This document shows, in pieces, positions 25,393-33,318 of a stretch of DNA of 64,000 nucleotides (its first letter is position 1; every line of letters begins with the position of its first letter). The position numbers and the translations under genes were made by a program. Location of the stretch: positions 31,037,278 to 31,101,277 of the forward strand of contig OY987302.1 in assembly GCA_963920635.1 (NCBI GenBank), read 5' to 3'. The stretch comes from Pseudeuparius sepicola. Taxonomy: Eukaryota > Arthropoda > Insecta > Coleoptera > Anthribidae. The notes beneath the pieces were generated by a model that saw nothing but the letters and a program-made list of their open reading frames with translations, was not told where the DNA came from and did no database searches.

Positions 25393-25401
25393 CTATATAG
25401 G
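25393..25401 (+). promoter_or_regulatory. TATA-like box of the TIR gene
   Basis: CTATATAGG, 46 bp before the ATG at 25447. The same box exists in the right TIR copy. Confidence 0.55.
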
Positions 25402-25446
25402 AGAGGTTCAACTAAGATCTCATCAGACACGCAGATCATTTACAAC

Positions 25447-25737
25447 ATGTCCTTCTTAAATAGTTTAAACAATTTGCTGGTGAAAAATCTGGTGAATGTT
25501 CGAGATTTGGAAGTAAATAAAAAATTTGAGATCCAGTGTTTTAAGAGAATAGATACCAAGTTTGGGGAAGAGGTAGTGGTGGAATTTGCCGACTTCAAGA
25601 CCATCCTGCCTCAGCGTTTTACGGAGCAATTAACTCAAGAGCGAATTGACGAATTGAATGGTGACGACAAAAGGTATTTTTTAACAAGCTTGGGGCCCGT
25701 CAGCAAGACTACAAATATTATATTTTCTGAAGCATGA
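25447..25737 (+). CDS. TIR-encoded small protein (left copy), KFG-type
   Basis: 96 aa, starting at the ATG after TACAAC. The frame is open further upstream, but that extension overlaps the TATA-like box and has no upstream ATG of its own, so the inner ATG is preferred. Central signature: FEIQCFKRIDTKFGEEVVVEF, then ILPQRF and RYFLTSLGP near the end. The alternation of hydrophobic strands suggests a small beta-rich fold; an OB-fold single-stranded DNA-binding role is possible but only inferred. Because it lies inside the TIR it is present twice, here and at 56582-56872, with three residue differences (D/N, E/K, S/G). A related protein is encoded by the palindromic element at 58851-59262. Confidence 0.75.
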   Translation: MSFLNSLNNLLVKNLVNVRDLEVNKKFEIQCFKRIDTKFGEEVVVEFADFKTILPQRFTEQLTQERIDELNGDDKRYFLTSLGPVSKTTNIIFSEA

Positions 25738-25875
25738 GCGAGAGACTGCGGCGATATATGGAGGCACTCGAAGAGCTGAGACGCTTGATTATTATGTATG
25801 AACTAACTAAAAAGTTTAGAAATGTAAAGTTGTGAAAATAAAAACTATTATTTGTTTGTGTGTTTTTTATTTCCC

Positions 25876-25883
25876 TATATAAG
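25876..25883 (+). promoter_or_regulatory. TATA box before the PLA2 gene
   Basis: TATATAAG, 33 bp before the ATG at 25916, just inside the TIR end. Confidence 0.65.
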
Positions 25884-25915
25884 AGGGTGTGATTGAATAA
25901 ACTTGTGTCAATCCA

Positions 25916-26683
25916 ATGCTGGTTGTTAAAGGGGGTGGAGTGTTGAACACATTAATTGATAAATTACCGATCGAGTTACATTTTCCGGGATACCAGTATT
26001 GTGGCCCTGGTACTAAATTAGAAAAACGTCTTTCTAGGGGTGATACTGGTATAAACAAGTTGGATGAATCTTGCTTAATTCATGATGTTGCATACAGTAA
26101 AAACAAATCATTAAAAGAACGACGCAAGGCAGATTGGGAACTGGAAAATCGGGCTTGGGATAGAGTCAAATCAAGAGACGCCAAATTTGGGGAGAAAACA
26201 GCTGCCTGGTTCGTTACGAGTGCAATGAAAGTTAAAAGGAAATTGGGTATGGGTATGAAACGCCCATTTTCGTTTAGAAGAGATATTGTAAAGAAGGTTG
26301 AAAAAGCCCTAAAGAAATCTTTTACTAACAATGAGTTGAATGATCTAAAAAAATTGAAAAAATCATCGTTAGCAGCCGTGAGAGCAGCACGCGTGCACAT
26401 AAAAAAAGCGGGTGGAAAAAGTAAACTAAGAATACCTAGAATTATTCCCTTTGAAGAAAAGAAAGGAGGTTTTCTCCCGCTTCTGCCTATACTGGCTGCT
26501 TTAGGGGCCCTTGGTTCTATAGCCGGAGGGGCTAGCAGTATAGCCAAAACAATATTTGACGTAAATAATAAAAAAAAGCTGATGGAGAATGGAAAGCAAT
26601 CTATGAAGATCGTCGGTTCTGGACTCTATTTGCGGAAAAATAAACGTGGGTTCGGTCTTTTTTTAAAGAAAAAAAACTATTGA
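25916..26683 (+). CDS. Phospholipase A2-domain / core-like virion protein
   Basis: 255 aa. Residues 24-60 hold the parvovirus-type PLA2 signature: calcium loop YCGPGTKL (28-35) and catalytic pair in CLIHDVAY (His56-Asp57), the same arrangement found in parvovirus VP1 and in several adintoviruses. Residues 60-180 are very basic. Around 180-215 there is a Gly/Ala-rich hydrophobic segment (GGFLPLLPILAALGALGS) like that of adenovirus core peptide pX and its Polinton counterparts. The C-terminus is again Lys/Arg-rich. Known role of such PLA2 domains: breaching the endosomal membrane during virion entry; here that is inference. The gene follows the left TIR, has its own TATA box and is followed directly by the protease. 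The frame is intact. Confidence 0.85.
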   Translation: MLVVKGGGVLNTLIDKLPIELHFPGYQYCGPGTKLEKRLSRGDTGINKLDESCLIHDVAYSKNKSLKERRKADWELENRAWDRVKSRDAKFGEKTAAWFVTSAMKVKRKLGMGMKRPFSFRRDIVKKVEKALKKSFTNNELNDLKKLKKSSLAAVRAARVHIKKAGGKSKLRIPRIIPFEEKKGGFLPLLPILAALGALGSIAGGASSIAKTIFDVNNKKKLMENGKQSMKIVGSGLYLRKNKRGFGLFLKKKNY

Positions 26684-27362
26684 AGCCGCCCAACAGACCT
26701 TTATCCAACCTAGATTTACTTAAATATGCCTATGGAATTCCTTACTTTAGAGGTGTGTATACAGGGTTAACTATGACTTAGTACAAAAATTTTTACCACG
26801 TGCGCAGGGTGGCTTAAGAAAACATAGAAAAATATTTTTAGATTTTTTTTACGATCTTTAAAAAAACGGGTAAAGACCCCTATTTTCCCTGTAAATCGCC
26901 GCCTTTAATGACGTCATCCAATTTGGCTTCTGAAGGTACTGACAGCTGAAGTGATTTTCCGCGGTGTTGCCGTTGATTTAGGAACGGTGAAAATACCTTT
27001 TTACTCAAACAAATTTAAAAAATACATAAATAACAATCGATTTGAATCTGTACAGATGCAGCGCTATTAGATTCCCCTTACCTTAGCTCGTATCCGGACC
27101 GGTTCCTAGTCTCGCGGAAAGCTCATTACCGCGACACCACAAGCCGTCTCCCTTAATACCCCCGGAGCTCCTCTGATGAATTCTTGTCCACCATCTAACC
27201 TCTTCTGAAGCATAGATAAAGGATTTATTGTTCTGAAGCCTCGGCGGTATGAATTAAGCGACGTATCGGCCCGGTCGAGTCTATGAAACGTTTTTTCGAC
27301 TGCTCCGCGTTGCCCCGTTCGTCATTTCATAACTTCCTAGCTAGGCAACTAACTGTACATAC

Positions 27363-28353
27363 AAGGTTTGTTCCAACAGGGCCAATAACCGTGCTCAAGC
27401 ACGTTCAGCGCATGCGCACTACCCCACTGGCTGTTCCAACTGAAGTATGTACCTACCGACACGGGACGATACACGCACTGTTCCAGCCGATTTATGGATC
27501 ATTTGTGTATCGTCCTTGTACGATAAAAACGGTGCCTGGTCTAAAGCAATAACCGCGTGTACTGACATGCGCAGTGTATGGTCGTGTGACAGAGATAAAC
27601 ATTAACATCATATTTTTGTTTTTACGTAGATAGGTTTAAATCGATGGCTGGGATCGTGTTTTTTATTTCTTGTTGGTTTTTGGCTTGTTGGGTAGGGCGG
27701 GGAATCGTTGAACAATTTTTCCGTTCCATCTGAAATTTTCTTTGGGATCATTTGTTCCAACTCGAATTTACGTACCGTCACAGAACTGTACATGAACTAG
27801 ATGATAACCCTTAAAGAACGCATGCGCTAGTTTTGCACCGTTCATGTGCGATCCCAAAGAAAATTTCAGATGGAACGGATTGTGAATCAAATCGACCAAA
27901 TCACGTTTTGTGACCGCACCTAACCTGCGTGTTTAATATGTGGCTAACCGAATGTTCGGTGGGCTAACCTCACTCTTCACTCTAAAAAATTATTGTTCAA
28001 CGATTCCCCGCCCTACCCAACAAGCCAAAAACCAACAAGAAATAAAAAACACGATCCCAGCCATCGATTTAAAACCATCTACGTAAAAACAAAAATATGA
28101 GGTTATTGTTTATCTCTGTCACATGACTATACATTGCGCATGTCAGTACACGCGGTTATTGCTTTAGACCAGGCACCGTTTTTATCGTACAAGGACGATA
28201 CACAAATGATCCATAAATCGGCTGGAACAGTGCGTGTATCCGTGTATCGTCCCGTGTCGGTAGGTACATAATTCAGTTGGAACAGCCAGCGGGGTAGTGC
28301 GCATGCGCTGAACGTGCTTGAGCACGGTTATTGGCCCTGTTGGAACAAACCTT
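27363..28353. repeat. Foldback palindrome inside the mariner
   Basis: Arms of about 350 bp (27363 to about 27715, and about 27990 to 28353) match in reverse complement with few differences, from AAGGTTTGTTCCAACAGGGC inward to GGAATCGTTGAACAAT. A smaller inverted pair built on CCATCTGAAATTTTCTTTGG lies in the centre (about 27722-27752 and 27848-27880). It could be a foldback or MITE-type element inserted in the mariner 5' region. No TSD could be established. Confidence 0.8.
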
Positions 28354-28460
28354 TTCAAGTTTGGCTAGTAGCCGACGGAGGGCATTTGCGAATGTAACAT
28401 GGCGTTATTTCCCAGTTTGGTCTTGATTTTCGCGGCAAATCGTTCAGCGTCTTTGTGAAA

Positions 28461-29777
28461 ATGCCGGAGTATTCGAACGCCGAGTTAACGGACATGGTTA
28501 TAATGTACGGGAGATGCGATGAAAGTGCACATCGAGCTGCAGCAGAATACCGTATTCGTTTTCCTAACAGGGCAAATATGCCTAACCCACGTACTTTCGT
28601 GAACATTGTACAACGTATGCGAAACACTGGTGTTTTGCAAGCTCGAAGGGGTGGGCCTGGAGGGCAAATGAACATGGACGATGTTGAGTCAGTGCTTGAT
28701 TTGGTGGAAGAGCAACCTTCCATAAGCACTACAGCTATTGCAAGGAGATTGGGAATATCTCAGAACAAGGCAAGTAAAATAAAACCAATAAAACTGACTT
28801 CTACCAAAGACTATCCCATGTGATGGGATTGTCTTTGCTTGCACCTAATACCTACATAAAATTTAAAATGTAACAATACAATTATTTACAGGCATGGAGG
28901 ATTCTAAGGGAAAACGGCCTTCACCCTTATCACATACAAAAGGTCCAAGCATTAGAAGCAAATGATTTTCCGGTGAGAATGACCTACTGCACTTGGCTAC
29001 GTGATCGAATCGCCCAAGACCCAAACTTTGTTTTCAACATTCTTTGGACAGACGAATGCTGCTTCACACGTGCTGGGGTTTTAAACACGTATGTAAATTT
29101 TTACTTACTTATAGCTTTCTCTCCTCCATATTATCTTTTTTATTTATTATAAAATTGGCTATGTCAATCCTAACGCCTTCGCCAAAATTGTGAATATTTC
29201 TAATTTTTGTTTTTTTTTTAGACACAACAGCCATATTTGGTCCGATGAGAACCCACATGCTGTTCGACGGTTTAATTTCCAACGTCGGTTTTCCATCAAT
29301 GTTTGGGCTGGAGTTTATGGAGATCGATTAATTGGACCATACATTCTACCGGAAAATTTAAACGCTGAACGATACTTGTATTTTCTGACAAATGTTTTGT
29401 TTGATAATTTGCCACTACAAGTACTGCATGACATGTGGTTTATGCACGATGGTGCACCAGCCCATTTTGCGAGACCTGTTCGTGCACTTTTAGACGACCA
29501 ATGCCCCAACCGTTGGATCGGAAGAGGAGGGCCAATTGCATGGCCGCCGCGATCACCAGACTTGAATCCAATGGATTTTTGTATTTGGGGATTCATGAAG
29601 GCGATTGTGTACGAGCAGGAAATCGACAACGAGCAGCAGTTACGTGAACGAATTGAAGGTGCAGCTGTTCAAATCCGAAATAATCATGGACTTTTTGCAC
29701 GTATCCGGACTTCTTTAGTTAACCGAGTGAATTTGTGCATCGAAGTTAACGGCGGCCTCTTTGAACAGCTACTGTAG
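28461..29777 (+). CDS. Mariner-family transposase, three exons
   Basis: Exons 28461-28769, 28892-29088 and 29222-29777. Intron 1 (28770-28891) has a GC-AG boundary, AAG|GCAAGT ... ACAG|GC, phase 0. Intron 2 (29089-29221) is GT-AG, phase 2. Both restore a continuous reading frame. The N-terminus is a helix-turn-helix DNA-binding region (AAAEYRIRFPNRANMP; STTAIARRLGISQNKAS). The catalytic triad is Asp in ILWTDECCF, Asp in MHDGAPAH and Asp in DLNPMDFCIWG, with 41 residues between the last two, matching the DD41D subgroup. The frame is intact, about 353 aa, the normal length for the family. It cuts and pastes the element by binding the TIRs. Confidence 0.88.
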
Positions 29778-30764
29778 TGCTTTGCATGTGCATTTGTGCA
29801 ATGTGTGCTAGTGCAGTTGTGATTTTTCGGTTACCCTTCGGGGTTTTCCTGGCGGAGGGGATCTACCTCGTCGTGGTCGTCAGGCTGAGTACCTCGCTTC
29901 AAACAAAAGGAATAGCAGAGGGAAACCAAGAGATCCCCAACAGATTTAAAAAATGTGAATGTTGTGTTGTGTGACTTTTAATGTAAAAAAGCAAGAAAAC
30001 AGAAAATGGTGCAAACAATCCTGGAAATGTCAGTAAGGTAGGTGTTTCATAGGCATTCTACATGTTCCTTAGAAAGTAATCGTTTTTAAAAGGAAATCGA
30101 AATTTTGTGGTGAATCCTCGGATAAATTGATAGACGTGGCAACGCCGCGCTATTGACATATGCGAAATTTTTAGACATGTCGCGCGGGCGTCCATAGGCG
30201 GCGTTTTTTGAGGGGTTTAATACAATTTGAAAAAAAATTTTTTTAGGCTTAAGACAAATGTTAGAAAATTTTTGAAAATTTATTTTAGCAAGTCTAATTT
30301 TTCTTTATCTGCCATAAAAATTTTTGTACTAAGTGATAGTTAACCCTGTATGAGAGATACACTACCTAAAAAACTGAGAAAAAATGAGTCGGCCATTTTA
30401 AATTTGGATGTGCAGAGGAACTCCGGGTCTCATTGGGTGGCATATCGCAAGAGAGGAAGAAAATGCGAGTATTTCGACAGCTTTGGCAACCTGAAACCGC
30501 CAAAAGAACTCATCAGATATTTGGGAAATGAGGTTGAAGTTGAATATAACAACAATTCTTATCAAAACTATAGCGAGATGAACTGTGGTCATTTGTGTCT
30601 AAGCTTCCTAAGAAACTAAATAAAATTTCAAAATATGAAGTGTGTTTAATTTGTCCCCAAAAGTCGCCGAAAATATTCTGAATACCAATTGGATAATAAT
30701 AATAATGGTGGGTTTACTACAAAAACCCTATATTTTCATACTTAAAACAGTTTTCAAGTTTTTC

Positions 30765-30772
30765 TATAAAAG
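30765..30772 (+). promoter_or_regulatory. TATA box before the minor capsid gene
   Basis: TATAAAAG, 36 bp before the ATG at 30801. Confidence 0.65.
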
Positions 30773-30936
30773 GGGTAGTTGAGGAGAGAATTCATCAATT
30801 ATGTCGCTGTTGTTCACACTACACGGATTTACTTCCACACTGTCTATTGACTTTAATATTCCTATACATTTAGAATCAGATTTTGAGTATGGTTTGGCCC
30901 TGCTAGGATTTCACACATATAACAGCATACCCAATA

Positions 30937-30940
30937 TAGA
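30937..30940. repeat. Gypsy target duplication, left (TAGA)
   Basis: TAGA directly before the left LTR; the same four bases follow the right LTR at 39619-39622. Four-base duplications are typical for gypsy-group elements. Confidence 0.88.
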
Positions 30941-31353
30941 TGTTACGGGCGACGTGAAGACGAAGACTTTTTTAAAAAACTTTTATTCGAGTAACGCGAG
31001 TTACAGAGTTTCGGCTTAGACTACAGACAAGACTAGAATTCTTACTCTTACTTTACTAGGTCCTATTTATACAGATCTGTTATGCTGAGGTGTTGTGGTT
31101 CTCATGGGAAAAGAATATAAAGACAAAGGGAAGATCAAATTCTGCAATTCTTGCAGTAAGCAAGTTTTAACAATACTCAAAAGGAATATGATATGTTCTA
31201 GTAATCATTCTAGAACAATATACAATGGAAAATGATATCTGTGTAGTAAGCATCTTGAACAATAGAGAATGAGAACATAATATCCAACAGTAAACAGAAT
31301 CAAGGGTAAAAACAAGGTTATGATCAAGGTGATGCTTGAGGTCGGATATAACA
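30941..31353 (-). repeat. Gypsy 3' LTR
   Basis: 413 bp, plus strand TGTTACGGGC...GATATAACA. Same length as, and by eye identical to, 39206-39618. Confidence 0.95.
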
Positions 31354-31364
31354 CCTTCCCCCTT
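31354..31364 (-). other. Polypurine tract
   Basis: On the minus strand AAGGGGGAAGG sits directly against the 3' LTR, the expected place for plus-strand priming. Confidence 0.85.
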
Positions 31365-31401
31365 ATATTAAAAATTTGTGTTAACAAATTTTGACATTAA
31401 A

Positions 31402-33318
31402 TTAGGCATATGTTTTAGTATTAGAATTTAGTTCAATTTCTTCTTCTTCGCGAGGTTCGTCCAATCTATACGAAGGTCTTCTTTTGACAGTAACAAATTT
31501 TCTTAAATTTTGAAAAACGCGATTTCGTGTTCTAGGAGGTTGTGGAGGATCGTCTCCGTTATTAGTAGTAATAATGCCTATTTTAATGTTCCTAGACTTT
31601 TTACATTTAAAATAAAAGTACACAATAATTAAAAGTATGATTAAAGCAATGGATAGATATGTCAATATTGGCGTATACTTATTTACAGTTGGTTCGTTAA
31701 TAATATTATCAAGATCCTTTGCATATTCGTCTAATTTATGCTTTGCGACATTTAAATCGTCATAATTAAATTTATTTAGTTGTAAAGGTTTTAAGTCAGG
31801 ATATTTTAGTTTATTTGGAGTTTCTTTGCAACATTCAAATGGTATATTAATTGGGTGAAATTTATAGGTTTGATTAGATTTATTTAAATTTTTCGTTTGA
31901 ATTTTAGTACTTCCAATATAAGCAATGCATTCAGATTTTAACGTTAAAATTGAAGTTTTGTCTAGCATTATAGTCAAAGGATTTTGATTTTTGCACTTAA
32001 TAGTTATAGGAAATATTTCACTTAAAATTATTAACCATTGATTCTCTTGAATCAATTGTACATTGTAACTTTCAATTGAAATTGTGACTATGTCACAAGT
32101 ATTAGGTAAATGGGTTTTTACCTCTAATAATTGAGCTTCACATCTTGAATGTGAGTCAATAGGAGTAGGATATAAATCTTTGCACATTATTAAATCAAAT
32201 GCTAGTTCTTTACAATTTTTTATATCATAGAGAATTACATAGAGAGTTGGGTCATCGCTTTTTGCTACAAATTTAGTATCAGTGGATACCATGTGATAAA
32301 ATCCAGTTTTATTGTCGAAAATTGGAATAGGATAAATTCTATAAAGAGTATACCATTGAGGTTCTACTAAAGGAATGTCTAATATAAAAACAAGTCTATT
32401 TTCTGTTTGAAAAACCTTTAGTTCTATAAAATCAAGATAAGTTGCAATATTTAGAAGTTGAGGAGTTAAGGGCAAATTATTTTTGTTTAAAGTTTGAGCG
32501 ATTATTTGCAAATGATGAACTAGGTCTTCAGGAGTTATAACTGACGTGTGAATGATATGTAGTTTTGCAAAAGTAATAGAGTTTAGAATGTCATTTAAAT
32601 TGCTTTCGATAAAGGTATAGGATTCTAGGAGTCTTTCGGCCATCTCTAAAACTTGTAATTTTGCAGTGTAATAATTAAAATTATCAGAAATGTTATAAAT
32701 GTAATTTTCGATTTGTTTTATGTCATTATTAAAAGTAATTTCATCAATTTGTAATTTGTTGATAGAGTCGTTAAAGTTTTTGATAACTGAAGTAGTTACT
32801 AAAATTTGTTTTTTCATTAATTTTTCTAATTCGTGTTCGTCTCTGTTAATTTTGTCGATACAATCGTTATAATACTGTCCGTCTGAAGCGTCTAAATTTC
32901 CGGTAATAAATTTCCAAACTGACCCTAAACCATTAATTAAACCTCTTTTATATCTTCTTACATCAATAGCTAATTCTTCAAATTTGAGCGCAATGTTTTC
33001 GGAAAGTTGATTTAGTAAAGTGAGATGTGACTTAACTTCGCTTAGAAAGGCGGCCATTCGTACGTCTTTTGGTTGAATTATAAATTGCATATTTTCTAAA
33101 ATTTTATTATTATTTTCGAATGTTGTTTTTAGAGATGAAATGTCTTTATATACCAATAAACTCCACTTGTCATTAGAAATTTTGAGTCCGGATTGCTCTT
33201 GATAGAACACGCCTATGGTGTTATTAATTGGTCGCAGTGTATATTGTGCCATAGCGGTAGCGAACAAAGAAAATCTGTAACGAAGTTTCAGAATTAGGAA
33301 CTTGGTTCGATATAACAA
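31402..33318 (-). CDS. env: Errantivirus-type envelope protein
   Basis: 638 aa. Residues 1-25 look like a signal peptide. At 122-125 there is a furin-type site RYKR followed by GLINGLGSVWKFITGNLD, the arrangement of insect errantivirus Env and the related baculovirus F proteins. A membrane anchor lies near 550-570 and a cytoplasmic tail of about 65 residues follows, basic then acidic. The start overlaps the last 25 bases of pol; whether it is made from a spliced mRNA, as in other errantiviruses, cannot be read here. The frame is intact. The known role of the family is membrane fusion and cell-to-cell spread; whether this copy is used is unknown. Confidence 0.9.
   Translation of the reverse strand: MLYRTKFLILKLRYRFSLFATAMAQYTLRPINNTIGVFYQEQSGLKISNDKWSLLVYKDISSLKTTFENNNKILENMQFIIQPKDVRMAAFLSEVKSHLTLLNQLSENIALKFEELAIDVRRYKRGLINGLGSVWKFITGNLDASDGQYYNDCIDKINRDEHELEKLMKKQILVTTSVIKNFNDSINKLQIDEITFNNDIKQIENYIYNISDNFNYYTAKLQVLEMAERLLESYTFIESNLNDILNSITFAKLHIIHTSVITPEDLVHHLQIIAQTLNKNNLPLTPQLLNIATYLDFIELKVFQTENRLVFILDIPLVEPQWYTLYRIYPIPIFDNKTGFYHMVSTDTKFVAKSDDPTLYVILYDIKNCKELAFDLIMCKDLYPTPIDSHSRCEAQLLEVKTHLPNTCDIVTISIESYNVQLIQENQWLIILSEIFPITIKCKNQNPLTIMLDKTSILTLKSECIAYIGSTKIQTKNLNKSNQTYKFHPINIPFECCKETPNKLKYPDLKPLQLNKFNYDDLNVAKHKLDEYAKDLDNIINEPTVNKYTPILTYLSIALIILLIIVYFYFKCKKSRNIKIGIITTNNGDDPPQPPRTRNRVFQNLRKFVTVKRRPSYRLDEPREEEEIELNSNTKTYA

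Larger units (their letters stand above)
25283..25869 (+). repeat. Polinton TIR, left
   Basis: Starts AGTAGAGATACTAAGAGAGC. It matches 56450-57036 in reverse complement over exactly 587 bp without a length change. Visible substitutions include two amino-acid changes near the middle and one near the end of the encoded gene. It contains a TATA-like box and a complete small gene. Confidence 0.93.
26762..30348 (+). mobile_element. Tc1/mariner element (DD41D type) with introns
   Basis: 3,587 bp, flanked on both sides by TA (26760-26761, 30349-30350). The ends are inverted repeats starting CAGGGTTAACTAT and extending about 34 bp through TTAGTACAAAAATTTTTA. It encodes a three-exon transposase (28461-29777) and contains a large foldback sequence between the left end and the gene. 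It interrupts the Polinton protease gene. Confidence 0.93.
26680..30619 (+). pseudogene. Adenain-type cysteine protease, split by a mariner insertion
   Basis: The 5' part (26680-26761) encodes the N-terminal segment with DLLKYAYGIPYFRGVY. The 3' part (30350-30619) encodes the catalytic region: His in SGSHWVAYRK, Asp in CEYFDSFG, and Gln/Cys in YQNYSEMNCGHLCLSFL, ending at 30617-30619. This is the adenovirus maturation protease family, which processes capsid and core precursors in Polintons. The mariner (26762-30348) separates the two parts with a TA duplication and the frame agrees on both sides, so the gene was intact before insertion. I see no ATG for the 5' part; the frame opens inside the end of the PLA2 gene, so the true start is uncertain. 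Confidence 0.85.

Noticed and set aside
25315..25446. Longer N-terminus for the TIR gene
   Set aside because: The extension overlaps the TATA-like box and has no upstream ATG; the ATG at 25447 is better placed.
26080..26547. 155-codon minus-strand frame opposite the PLA2 gene
   Set aside because: Antisense shadow; the plus frame has clear PLA2 motifs.
29315..29629. 104-codon minus-strand frame in the mariner
   Set aside because: Antisense of the transposase catalytic exon.
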